Assembly (NCBI GenBank): GCA_903813345.2
Contig: CAIIXF020000001.1
Span: forward strand, 52,405,885 to 52,469,884
DNA: 64,000 nucleotides
Direction: 5' to 3'
Source of the DNA: Owenia fusiformis
Lineage: Eukaryota > Annelida > Polychaeta > Sabellida > Oweniidae
Position 1 is the first letter of the stretch; each line of letters starts with the position of its first letter. Under the pieces are notes generated by a model. The model made no database searches. It was not told where the DNA came from and saw only the letters and a list, made by a program, of their open reading frames with translations. Below, one piece after another: positions 42,986-54,497 of the stretch. Both the position numbers and the translations under genes were made by a program.

Positions 42986-44514
42986 TGGCCTTAGGACCAA
43001 ACTCGCGTAATGTCACATATCATATAAGTAATGTCAACAAACCCAGTGCCACGGAATTGATCACTGCCTTTGAGAGAATGTAAGGCACCATTATTTCCTT
43101 TGGCTTCAGGTTTCTACAACTAAACAATTTATCACACATATAATATTTATACACCCCTCTATAAGGTTGGCAACTGCAAGTTTTCATATGATTACATATT
43201 AAGGTCTGTCAATGTTTGAACCTTGATTTTGTTCCTTATTGCTTTATTCCAAAAGCTTGATGTCTTGTTTAAAATTGCCAAACAGCATGACAAGCTTTAA
43301 TAAGTGATTCAAAGGGGGACTTACAGTTACAAAACTTATGATGGGGAGTGTAATATAACATATTATCATCATAATTCATTATTAACATACCATAACTACA
43401 TGAACAACATTACGATAGAATGGCATCTGAAATACAATTTTGAAAAATGTTTTAAGTACACATACATGTATTACCTATTGCTGACCACACATACCCTAAA
43501 CGGTTTTATGGGGTATAGCAATGATAAGCTGTAAAAAATATAAAATGGTAGATAATGAATATGTTTAGCATATCATGATGTCACATAAAGTGTTAAGATC
43601 TATTTAGAAAAACACTTTTTGCTATAATGATACACATTTTCTATTTAACCCTGGCAACAAGTTCAACAACTGAAGTGTTATGTGCCACGCCCCCTTTCTT
43701 GCAATTTTAGGGGAAGGTAAAGAGAAAAATCAGAAAAAATAAATACTTGTACTTTTTATTGAAAATAATTCAAGAAATATTTGCTAACATCATCAGTGAA
43801 GTTTTAAATCAGGTTTTATACACCATAGGCCCTTACTGTTTTTTAAACGACTGATTAACTATCAACTGATTAAGAAATTTTGAGAAGAAATTATGTACTT
43901 TTAGGGACAAATTATCCCATATCTCTACCAAATTTTGTTGGATAAGACCCAAACTTTCAGGAATTCTTCATACATGCCTTATTGATATACTAACAATGGT
44001 TCATTACAATTGCCACACCCTGAAATGAGATATTAAATAGTTTCAAGCATATGGTCAAACTCCGACTCGAAAATGATAAAATTTGCTGACTCAGCATTTT
44101 TGAGCCTGCTTTGCAAGGGTTCACAAACTTTTTTTTACATGCCTTGGGGTCCCCTACAAGAATCTAAAGTCAAATTGAATCTAGGTGTTTTGGACACAAA
44201 TCGCCTTGGCCGTAGCACTACATTGTTATCGGGCTTATTTTGGTCACCAAAATTGGGCTCTGGACACCACTTTACCTTTCAATTATAGTTACTTATCTTT
44301 TTACGATTTTTGGTGTTTTGACTTTGAGTCGGTAAATGGGGAAGTTTTCTTTTATTACATTTGATGAAATTGTCACCTCTAATCTTTTTGACAAAATTTT
44401 ATGATATCACTCAAGTGAAACGATTAAATCACAATAAACTGGGAGCAAAAATCTTCATGTACAAAATAACTAAGTTGAATACATATGAAACTCTGCTTCT
44501 GCTACCTTACCGTA

Positions 44515-45258
44515 CTATCACACCTTAAACTAGCTAGTTTTCACTACGTTCTCGAAAACGGGCTTCAACTGTGTACGAACGGACTGGACGTACTTAAAAC
44601 CGTTTGGGGTCTATTTACACACTTCATCGAACGTACTGAAACGGGTAGGTCCTCTAGAACTTAGAATATGCTCAAAATGTTCTCGTGGTCGATATGTTCT
44701 ACAATTAGAACGAGTGACAACGTACTACTAAAAATGAATTAAACTGTCTGAGGACGTATTGAGAACGAGGTAGAACTAATTGCAAACGGGTTTACACTGA
44801 TTAAGAACGTATTTAAGACTGCTTATGAACGACTTAGCAAAAATATAGCTATCACACCAAACGAGTTGCCACTGCGTTCTTCAAAACTGGTTTTAAACTT
44901 AGTGCGAACGGAATGAACGTAGCTGCAACTTTCTAAGGTCTATTTACGAACTTCATGAATATTCCCAGACGGGAAGGTGATTTTAGAATTTTGAATCAAT
45001 TCAAAATTCGATGGCGACCATACCGTTCTGTAATCAGGTCTTGATGACCTTCTAGACTAAGTACGCGTTATACGACGTTGTACACCGACGTGGTACGATC
45101 TGAACGAACTGCGAATGAGATGGACGTATTGAAGACTGTTTATGAACGAAGTAGCTAATTATTTTAGACATATTTCCCGACCATAGCCAGATTGAGCCCG
45201 TTTTACGACGTTTTCGTAGGACTGGCAAGAACGGCCAAGAACTAGTTTGGTGTGATAG
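44515..45258. mobile_element. CTATCACACC-ended element built of two tandem half-units rich in GAACG/CGTTC
   Basis: CTATCACACCTTAAACTAG at 44515 is inverted as CTAGTTTGGTGTGATAG at 45242-45258. An internal ATCACACCAAACGAGTT at about 44851 starts a second unit, which repeats the order CTACGTTCTCGAAAACGG, GTACGAACGGA, GGTCTATTTAC, CACTTCAT of the first. ACG, CGT and GAACG words are dense, in strong contrast to the AT-rich flanks. No coding frame. Confidence 0.75.
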
Positions 45259-45589
45259 GGGGGTTACCTTATTCTTCGGCCAGAATGTAATAATTTGGCT
45301 AGAGACTCGAGTAAGTTTTACCCTTTTTATTATATAGGTATATTGGCTTTTGCCTGTCCCCAACTTCCTTGATTTAATAACATATAATTGTTTTTACATG
45401 TTAGATTTTCTGGCTGATACATTTTTTATACGGAAAAAAATCATTTCTAATTTCCAGGTGTTACCATTTCCTCCCACATTAGCAAACTATTTATAAAGAC
45501 GTCTACGCATTGTATCACTCTTGTTTTGGCAATTTGACACCATATACGATAATTGTCTCTAGTGCTATGTAACATGTCAAAAGGAACAT

Positions 45590-46897
45590 ACAGTAAAACC
45601 CTTATGATCGAACTAATGGAACACCTTTTCAGATCCCGTTTTTTAGTTGACTGTCATTTAAAAAATTGAAATGTGAACGTTTCCCAGTGTGAGCAGCAAA
45701 AAATCAAATTTGAAAATAAAACCTGCCAAATGTGAACAGATTTGCATAAAGTATTGATTTTTATGCAAAATCGCTTAGATATCAATTAATCACTGTTCGG
45801 GTTCACCAGAATCAGATGAATTACTTAATAACAAATCTGACTATAAGATAACTTCGATTCGTGAGTGGTGAACAAAATCTAATTACGATTTGGAGTTGTG
45901 TGGGCCTCTGCAACTAAACATACCGAGAATTCTGTTTTAGAAAATGGTCTCCATCAAAAATTCGAGCTTCACCTCTCAGAAGGGGAATACTCCCAAAGTT
46001 CAGAGATTACATACGCTTACTGTATTGAGATGATATAAATCTCTGATTGGTCAAAAATCTACAAATAAATGACGTCACCAATGGCGGCTTCAAAATTTTC
46101 GAAATACGCTACGGATAATATTATGTTCATTTCTGGCGTGTTAAGCAAATCATAGCTTTCCATGGACAAAGAAAGGTGTACGGAATATGCCTACAATCAA
46201 AACATCACATCGAAGTGTAGTTTTCGGAAACTAGCCGGTGAAAACTCGAACTAGAGACGTAATAGTAGCAAGAGACGTAGTTCTGTCTGTTATCTCTAAA
46301 GCTCTGGGGCTTTCTTCTCTTTTCACTTCCATAACAAAATCGTTTTTTATTTCTTGAACATCAAAAAGACGTGTAAATTCACATAAAAACATTTTAGCGC
46401 ATTTTATGTCGAGTTCCTTTTATGATAACCAAAACTTTTGAAAATCATTCAAAGCTATAAAAGCTAAAGGGGATTTGTATTTAGTAAGCAAATCCGAAAA
46501 TCTGATTATAAGGTTAGTGAAGGTAAAATAATATAACATTCACAGAAAAAAGAAAAATATAGTAAAGAAAAAACTTTCAAACTTTACCTGACAAGCTATT
46601 TCTTTTATTTCAAAGGTGTTGGCTAGATCGGTTTTAAGTAGTCCAAGCCAAAATAAGATAAACGTATTGCCAATTTGAAAAACAACATGTACAACCGACG
46701 ACATCGTCAATCTTGCCAATATATATAGTAGCTTCTTTGATTTGACATGGTTTATCGGTTTATTGTCTACATATATAATGTATATGGAAAACGTGTTCAC
46801 ATTTCTTCGTATTCCCTTTTCAAACTACAAAATTCATGAACTTATCAGGAACCCTTTTTAGCTGGTTCCCATGGCGTTCGGATTAGAGAGGTTTGCC
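45590..46897. mobile_element. Probable pogo/Tigger-like element, 1.3 kb, no intact transposase
   Basis: Left end ACAGTAAAACCCTTATGATCGAAC, right end CATGGCGTTCGGATTAGAGAGGTTTGCCTGT, imperfect inverted partners. The 15660-16078 fragment shares the right end. The interior has only short frames, so it is a deletion derivative. Confidence 0.5.
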
Positions 46898-46899
46898 TG

Positions 46900-47488
46900 T
46901 GGTACATTGATGCACAATATAATTGACAATGCTTTCTGCCTGATTAAACCTTCAATCCATTGACTCGTTCGTTTGTATATTTAATTTTATATTACCTTTA
47001 TTCCTTACATTAATAAATATGATTTGGATTGGGAAACAGTTCGTATTTCCCGTTTGAGTAAAGGTGTGATGGGGACTTTATTTGATAATAAACTTTGCAT
47101 AGGTATGTACTTTTTTGCTTATTGATTTGTTAATGTAACTTTGTATTATTTCGTATTTCATTAAAGACTTGTGTAACTAATAAGTTGGTCAGTATTACAT
47201 AATCATGAAATGAATCAGTCTGATGATACAATTGGTCAGAAAGCACTAAAACCTGTTTGTTTCATCAATATGTTGCGTTTTGGGACGTTTTATCCTCTTA
47301 AAAGAAAAAAATGCATTCGATCGGGGGTTTTAAAGATGCCAATTGCGGGTGACCAAAATTAAGCTGAAAACAATAGATTGCATGAGTTTTCCCTATGGAA
47401 AAATACCATGGGAAATATTGTTTTCCACTTTATCCCAAAGGAACGCAGTTTTTCTTTTAAGAGTTAACTCTGTCTCAAAACATAACAT
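46900..47488. other. AT-rich stretch, nothing recognised
   Basis: About 47290-47420 weakly resembles 30060-30190 (AAAACAATGGATAG...GAGTTTTCCC), perhaps an old repeat. Confidence 0.35.
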
Positions 47489-47489
47489 A

Positions 47490-48070
47490 CAGGGTGTCCC
47501 GAAATTATCCCACTAGACAGACATATTCCATTGTCTTCATATAGTATGTATCATATCATTTATCCAAAGTTACATTGATTTGGCAAGTATCATGGTTCAA
47601 CTCTCAAATGTGAAAGAACTACAGGCATTTCAATCTTTAGTGTTTGGCCAAAATTAAGTTCAATTTAACACCAAATCACTAGTCAATGTGTCCTCCCGGG
47701 CCATCTTAACAGCAGCAATTCTTTTCGGGTCGGGTGGATATTGAGTTGGAAAAAGAGATGGTGAGGGTTGATACTCCAAGGAGACTCTTCAAAAGTGCCT
47801 TAAAAGGTTTTAAGAGGATTACAAAATTCCACACCCCAAAGAGCTTTTACGGTCCTATCTGAAAAGAATTGCTGCTGATAAGATGACCAACTCACGTGAC
47901 CAACTCATTGACTTGTAAATGATATTATGAAATTGAACTTTATTTTGGCCAAACACTAAATTTTAAAATGACTGTCACTTTTTCCCATTTGAGAGTTGAA
48001 CCATGATTCTTGGCAAATCAATGTTACTTTGGATGAGCTTTAAAATGATCTGTTGTGATACTTTCCGTGC
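47490..48070. mobile_element. TACAGGGTGTCCCGAAA-family MITE, right end lost
   Basis: TACAGGGTGTCCCGAAATTA at 47490, with arms containing GATTTGGCAAGTATCATGGTTCAAC at about 47577-47601 inverted at about 47997-48030. It is the same family as the 52655-54160 element. Confidence 0.7.
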
Positions 48071-48179
48071 TTCTTTTCATGTTTTTCTAATTCATGTATG
48101 CAATTGCATATTCTTTTATATGGATGGCAATATTTTAGTGAAACTTCAGTATTTAGTCAATAATTCTTCTAATGTCATA

Positions 48180-48880
48180 TGATGTAGAAGCTAGAACTAT
48201 TGCTCTTTTGTCAAGTGAACCATTAAACAGTTCTAAACATAATGTCAAACTCAGACTCAAAAATGTTCAAATGTGCCGAATCGGCAATTTTTATGGTGAT
48301 TCATAAAATGCCAACAATCAATTTTTGCATGTTTTGAAGTACCCTACATGGATCTGAAGTCAATTTGAATCTTGGTGATATGCTCAGATATATGACTTGC
48401 TAAGTTTTATCAATTTTCAATGGTACCCCTTCCGGGAGAAGCACCAGTGTGGTAAAGAATTTTTTATTCTGTTCATACTTAATATTTTTTATCTTGATTT
48501 CACTTGGGTATTGGAAATAGCCTCCACATCATCTGTGATTTTTTTACAGGATAAAATATAAAGGAATTAAAAAAATGTTGATCCTTTTAGAAAGTGTTTG
48601 TCTATTAGACAAAATTCAAAGTTGAATTTTCTTAATCATCAAATACAAGTATTCCATCATTCCGTTCAAAAATATAATATCTCATATGACTAACAAATAT
48701 ACAGCCACCTTTACCCCATGCAAGATATAGAGGTTCCTATATAAGTACCTGTGCAAAATCGTCCATTCTTTATGAGCTTTGGTAGTTCTTCATTATGGAG
48801 TCGCAGATTTTTCACTCAGTTTTATCATTAAAAAGGTAAAATATCAGGCATACTAGTAGTCATATGAGAAAAGCCTTTTC
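48180..48880. other. Diverged copy of a foldback outer arm plus unassigned DNA
   Basis: ACATAATGTCAAACTCAGAC ... TCAAATGTGCCGAATCGGCA ... GATCTGAAGTCAATTTGAAT at 48236-48375 matches the outer arm at 44047-44190 at lower identity. Confidence 0.45.
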
Positions 48881-50671
48881 GTACTCGATATAGAAGTAGT
48901 CAATCTACCCATATAATTGGATCGGTCGGAAAATGTTGTTTTTTACAAATTTTCATTTGATGATTTCCTTCCCCTTTCGTCTAAGAATGTCGAATATTTT
49001 TATGGGAATATATATTTTTTTTCAATTTCAATTTGTTTATTTCACAAAACACATACAATATACAATGAGTGGGTGACACAAGGGTTTGTGTATATTCCCA
49101 AGATATGTTTCTCTAAACTACACAATGTATTCTGCGTGTGTCATGAAAAATTTCCAAATTTTCTCTGCTTGAGACATCACTGCTGAAAATACAGTATCTT
49201 TCATACCATACAATATGCACCCTTCAGATTGTCTCAACACAATTTCCATCAATTAAAACATATGTAGTTATCTCTAGGGGAAGCAAGGCATGTCTCCCTT
49301 GGATAATATAGCTTAACTGACCTCAAGTTTTTTTCAAAACTGGCACAATATGTCTCAAAACCTGTTCAGGAAACCCTTGCGTTGAGTAAAAAAAATTGGA
49401 ACAGTTTTCCATCAATTGTAACTTTTTGTTAGTCATGTATTATCTTCAATGCTTTGGGAAATTGAAAAACAATTCATTGTCAACAGCTTGTACAAATATC
49501 AATATACAAGCTCAACATTTTATTACTGAACATGTCCTCCACCCACCTGAACAATCAGTCTGAGCTGTATTTGACATTCACGCATGGCTTAAATGATAGG
49601 TTTGAGACATATTGTGCCCGTTTTGAAAAAAATCTGAGGTCAGTTAAGCTATATTATCCAAGGGAGACATGTCTAGCTTCTCCTAGAGATAACTACATAT
49701 GTTTTAATTGATGGAAATTGTGTTGAGACCATTTGAAGGGCATATATTGTATGGTATGAGATACTGTATTTTGAGCAATGATGTCTTAAGCAGAGAAAAA
49801 TTTGGAAATTTTTTATGACGCACACAGTATACAGATCATGACCATGACAAGCCAAAAATAATCATACACACATATTTGTATCTTTAACATTTTTACAAAT
49901 AACAATTTTACCATTATCTGAATTCTTGTGAGCTAAACTGCAATAAAAAATAAAAATGTTCCAATTTTTTTGGCCCACCCTGTAATATTAAACAATGTAA
50001 TGATTTCATTTCAAAATGCATTATAGACTAATATAATTAAGGTTTTTATGAGTAACAAGTAAGCTTAACGAACATGTTCAAGTACAGATGATTTTAAAGA
50101 TAAGGTAAATGTGATTTTTGACCTCTTTTTGAGTGCTTTTTCGTTTTTATTGTATAGTTGTGGTGGTGGTTAATTTGGTTGTTAATTTGTCGCCAATAGG
50201 TGTTAGCTCTCAACCTCTTTAATTGTTTGCCGTCTGTACCTTACGTTTTGTTAAGTTACACTGAAAGATAGATCTATACTAGCTCATGGAATATGACTTT
50301 TTAAAATCATGTTAATGATATATCTGGAAAGTGCTCAATAATTTCAATAGTTCAATCAAATTGAAGTAATACTGCAATTGTTCGGTTTCAATTTAAAATG
50401 CATCTGACCCCCCCCCCCCCCCCGCCTGGTTGGGGTTATGAAAAATACACTGTTCGAAAATCTTTTAACGTTATTAGAAAGTTAAATGTCTTCATAAACG
50501 AAAATACACGAAATCAAACATAAAATCCTTAATATATTCCTCTGATAGTTTTTTTAAAACCTACACCAAACCTACATTATTGTCTTTGCTTCAAATCGGT
50601 TTATAGTGACACCGTACATCTAAAGTGACGACGGTATATTTTGTCACTGTACGTTGTCGATGGTTAGGCGT
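48880..50671. mobile_element. CGCCTAACCATCG-family foldback interrupted by a second inverted-repeat element
   Basis: Left remnant at 48895-49015 (CAATCTACCCATATAATTGG ... GTCTAAGAATGTCGAATATT) and right part 49985-50671, ending in GTCGATGGTTAGGCGTG, match 27050-28125. Between them, about 49020-49983, lies a different element with about 240-bp inverted arms (49130-49370 and 49595-49830) and a TTTTTTTGGCCCACCCTGTA right end. Confidence 0.7.
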
Positions 50672-50864
50672 GTTATCAGAAGATACGCATGGCCTCTTAA
50701 AGTTAGTTTTAAATGAATTCACGATTTTTTAACAAAAAGTCTTTCAAAAACCACTTTTTGACATTCATTTGAATAAAAAGAAAGACATGAATGAGGCTTA
50801 TTACTATAAATACCCCAAACATATCCGATTATTTGTTGTTGTTTTTTAATTCGTGGTTTTCTAG

Positions 50865-51160
50865 GCGTGGCTTTTTTGATATCAACAGTACTTCCAGCTA
50901 TAACGTGTGAGAATACATGCTGCAAGAGGGGAGATTGCCCCAACCCAGTCTGCATTATCCGTTATTGCGACAGCTCCTCGTGTAATGTTCAATCATGCTG
51001 TAGATGCTGCGAAATGTTTGTTGGAGGCATCGGAAAACGTTATGGGATTCGACAGTCTAGAATAACCCAATTAAACAGATACAATGTGCACTCTTATAGG
51101 AGAGACATAGTAACAACATTCTTTCAGCGTTGGACAACTAAGGAATTCGCTGAATACAAG
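50865..51160 (+). CDS. Main exon of the pentad-cysteine protein
   Basis: Encodes the hydrophobic leader end, the cysteine array (CKRGDC, PNPVC, IIRYC, DSSSC, NVQSCC, RCC) and the basic tail. It ends at AAG|GTACAC, a moderate donor. No in-frame ATG exists between the acceptor and the upstream stop at 50807, so an upstream exon is required. Confidence 0.65.
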
Positions 51161-54100
51161 GTACACGAATGATATTTTTGAAAAGGATACTTCACCGGCT
51201 GGATGACTTTGGCGTGTCTAGCTGTGTCATCTAGACGAGGAGGAAATACTAGGACTTTTGTGCGTTCAGACATAGAATATAGCCTAATCCAAACGAGTTA
51301 AAAATGAATTGTGTTCTGACTGGAAAAAGGCACTCTGAGGCTTTGCTCAAGTTATTGCAGTAATAAATGGTGCCGATTTAATTTTTAATTTTGTAATCAC
51401 GACAAGGAAATCAAAAATATTGTTCGACTTGTTGGTTATCACGTGAGTTATGAGATAAATCTAATTTTGTTGCTTGGCTGATTATGTTGAAGAGTCAGAA
51501 CCGTCCACTCGACGTAAATGAGGATCGGCTCCCAGAATTCTTTTTTTGATCTTGTTGTGACTTGCATGGACCAATTTGGTAATAATATTACTATAATTTT
51601 CATATCCAGATCAGGCATCTACTCGGGAGATGAATATTAAAGGAATATTCTCACAAAATTGCCTCATGCCATTAATAGGAGATCGCAAAGTATGCCTGTA
51701 GTCGATCCTCTGAAAGGATCGGAAAGGAATACAGCTGGAATGGGAGCCAATCCTTTGCTTTGGATATGAACAGACTATTAATACTAAAATAATGATTATA
51801 CATTACATCTCCTGTAATGTGAATGGCTGTCTGGACGTAAATGATATATCATATATCAAATGTCACTTTATTGCCTTTTGCAACATTGAATTAAATATAG
51901 CCTACTGTCATACGTACATGTAGTCAAGAATCAGGTTAGTAGAAATTGGATCGCGAATTTAGGTCCACTGTGATCTTTTTACTCAACTTTAATTTCATAC
52001 TATTGCAGAGACCTGCCTCATTTGAAAGATTTAACTGCACTATAGGAGACATGCCGATTACTCAATTAGCACAAAATTAGTGCTAAATTAGCACTCATGG
52101 CACGAGTGCTCATGAGCGTGCTTTTGTCAGATGCTAATTTATTACTACTTGAGTGCTATTTTAGTACTAATATTGTGAACAAATAAGGTTTTATTTTAGT
52201 ACCGTTTTAGTAACGATATTTTAAGTAATAATTTAGTACTACTTGAGTGCTATTTAAGTGCTAAAAATTGCTCATTTAGTACTAAGATATTATTCATTTA
52301 CTAAAAAATTAGCACTAAAACAGTAATAATCATTCTAGCACATATTACACTTACTAAACGTCAACTTTTATAATTTCTCATATACATATATTTATGTCTT
52401 GAACTTATTGTTTAAAATTATAGTACTAAAACTCAATTAGTACTCATAGTATTAGCGCTCAATGATTTAAGAAAATTCAATGAAATTAGTGCTATTTTAT
52501 CACACATCATATGAGTACTCAATTAGTACTAAAACATGCGATAAATCAGTACTCATGTCATAATTGCTCATTTACTAATATTTACTAAAATGAGTAATTG
52601 ATTAGCACTAAAATGCCATGAGTACTATTTAAGTATTCAGCATATCTCCCAGTGTACAGGGTGTCCCGAAAGTATGGGACCCCCTAGGGAGACATATACC
52701 AATGTCTCAATAGTATGTGTCATATTCATTTTAAAGCGTATCCAAAGTTATAATGATTTACTGAGTATTATGGTTCAACTCACGAATGAAAAAAAGTTAC
52801 GCAGGCATTTCAAACTTAGTGTATGGTAAAAAATATAATTCATTTCAGTATCCTGGAAAAAGCCTTGACCTGAATGTGACCTAAAATATGGATGCTATTG
52901 TCGAAGATAGGATGGTTATTGAGTTCTAAAAAGAGGACGCTGGGGGTAGATACCCCAAGGAAACTCTTTTAAAATGCCTTAAAAAGGTTTTATGAGGATT
53001 ACAGAATGCCACATCCCTATTTGAAGCGCATTTAGGATCATATATGAAAAGAATTGCTGCCGTTAACATGTCCTAGGGAGATACACTGACTTATCAAAAC
53101 TGACTTTAATCTTGGCCAAACACTAAATTTTGAAATGCCTGTAACCCTTTCCCATTTGTGAGTTGAACCATGATACTTGGCAAATCAATGTAACTTTGGA
53201 TGTACATTAAAATGATATATGACACATACATGGAGACATTGGTATACACTCCCCTCCATAAGTTTGGCAACCTTTTTTCCCCCATTGAACTACGTGTTAA
53301 AGCCTCTTTACCTTTGAATTTTTATTTACTTAACCTGCGATGAAAATACTTATACTATTGATGGAAACGTAATTTGACTTTAATTCCAATACCTCCAAAT
53401 TTTCTCAATTTTTTTCCTCAATTACAGTAGGTCGAAAATTGATGATGAATTTGATGAATTTTTGAAAATCGACATTCCCATGTTAACCAATGGGAAATGG
53501 TAGGTTTGCCGCAAGTCATATGACAGAATATCCATCCATCCGAGTCCTTGCAAAAAATACGAGTTAGGCAGGTAATTGAATTTGCTAACTTTATTTAACA
53601 AAAAATTGATATGTTTCTTCAGGTTCAACAAAGTTATAGGGCTTTAAAGTCAAAATTGTTTTTCAAAAAACCTCTCCCATTGAAATAACACAGGAGGCGA
53701 AAAATTCTTTTCAAAAATGACTTTGAAGCGCTGTAACTTTAATATTCATCAAATAAACTAAACACTTAGTGTTCAAAAAAGTTAGACAATTCAATTTTCT
53801 ATATGAAAATTTTTTTGCTGAATCTTTTACTAAAAAGATATCCTGATTTCTGATTTGCCCCGAACCCTCCATTTCCCATTGGATTACATGGGAATGACAA
53901 TTTTCAAAAATTCATCAAATTTATCATCAATTTTCGACCTACTGTAATTGAGGAAAAAAATTGAGAAAATTTGGGAGTATTGGAAATAAAGTCAAGTTAC
54001 GTTTCCATCAATATTATAAGTTATTTTATCGCCAGTTAAGTAAATAAAAATTCAAACGTAAAGAGGCTTTAACACGTAGTTCAATGGAGAAAAAAGGTTG

Positions 54101-54488
54101 CCAAACTTATGGAGGGGAGTGTATGTCTGCCAGGGGGGCATACTTTCGGGACACCTTGTATATAGGAAATGAGTTGCTATATAGTTACAGAGACAACAAA
54201 CAAAAAAGTCTGTGTTTGGACTAAATTTATTTTTGAAATTAACAGTTATTAAAGCATCTAGTGTAAATAAAATAAATGAAAATATATGCTATTCAATTTT
54301 GGAGCTAATACATCCTGTAATCGCTACTCTCCTTGAAAAGTAAGTGACTCTAATCGAAGTTTTATACAGCTTTTTGCGAGAATGTGCGACATAATGTTGC
54401 AATGAGAGTTTTGATATAAAGGTATTTACAATTTTTTTTATTTAATTCATTTTAGGCCTTTGACGGTGTAACTGCACGAGGTACTTAA
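50865..54488 (+). CDS. Secreted cysteine-rich protein, Cys at every fifth residue (5' exon not found)
   Basis: Exon 50865-51160 (acceptor TGGTTTTCTAG, entry phase 1) plus exon 54456-54488 (acceptor TTCATTTTAG, phase 0, encoding AFDGVTARGT and TAA). The first codons, VAFLISTVLPAITC, look like the end of a signal peptide whose start is in an unseen upstream exon. Counting the split Gly codon as residue 1, Cys lie at 15, 19, 20, 25, 30, 35, 40, 45, 46, 48 and 49, so seven are exactly five apart. K-R-G-D-C at 21-25 contains RGD; GIGKR at 55-59 is a possible amidation/dibasic site. The rest (YRRDIVTTFFQRWTTKEF) is a basic helix. If the last donor is not used the protein ends VHE at 51172. No family recognised. 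Confidence 0.6.
51165..52030. other. Probable intron of the pentad-cysteine gene, no recognised element
   Basis: AT-rich. AATGGGAGCCAATCCTTTGC at about 51738 vaguely recalls the 18222 MITE end. No exon seen. Confidence 0.4.
52036..52657. mobile_element. About 620-bp inverted-repeat element composed of AGTACT/AGCACT words
   Basis: Ends CACTATAGGAGACATGC and GCATATCTCCCAGTG are inverted partners. Almost the whole interior consists of TTAGTACTAA, GAGTGCTA, AATTAGTACTCA and TTAGCACTAA variants in both orientations around a centre near 52350. No coding frame. Confidence 0.75.
52655..54160. mobile_element. TACAGGGTGTCCCGAAAG element with a nested CCATAAGTTTGGCAAC MITE
   Basis: Outer ends TACAGGGTGTCCCGAAAGTA (52655) and ACTTTCGGGACACCTTGTA (54142-54160). 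The inner element spans 53246-54122 with ends CACTCCCCTCCATAAGTTTG and CAAACTTATGGAGGGGAGTG, inserted at a TA dinucleotide. The inner element has palindromic arms and no transposase. It starts immediately next to the AGTACT-word element. Confidence 0.85.
54456..54488 (+). CDS. Candidate terminal exon of the pentad-cysteine gene
   Basis: ATTTAATTCATTTTAG acceptor then GCC TTT GAC GGT GTA ACT GCA CGA GGT ACT TAA, in phase 0 with the donor at 51160. A MITE starts ten bases after the stop codon. The match of phase and acceptor is suggestive; length is too small for proof. Confidence 0.45.
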   Translation, partial: AFDGVTARGT

Positions 54489-54497
54489 TAAGAATAC

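Larger units (their letters stand above)
39555..44222. mobile_element. 4.7-kb foldback: about 1-kb inverted arms around a 2.6-kb loop
   Basis: Left arm 39555-40540 and right arm 43145-44222 are reverse complements with scattered differences. Examples are GCTACGGCCAAGGCGATTTG / CAAATCGCCTTGGCCGTAGC at the outer ends, and CTCTACCAAATTTTGTTGG, GCTGACCACACATACCC and GGCAACT at matching inner positions. Each arm's inner end contains the CCATAAGTTTGGCAAC-type MITE, inverted. The loop holds a poly-C element, short-palindrome arrays and a GGGACTC-rich patch. A diverged copy of the outer arm is at about 48190-48410. No transposase is visible. Confidence 0.8.

Noticed and set aside
48917-49186. 89-aa plus-strand frame ending FPNFLCLRHHC
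   Set aside because: Part of it is mirrored on the minus strand at 49855-49673, so it is the arm of an inverted-repeat element, not a gene.
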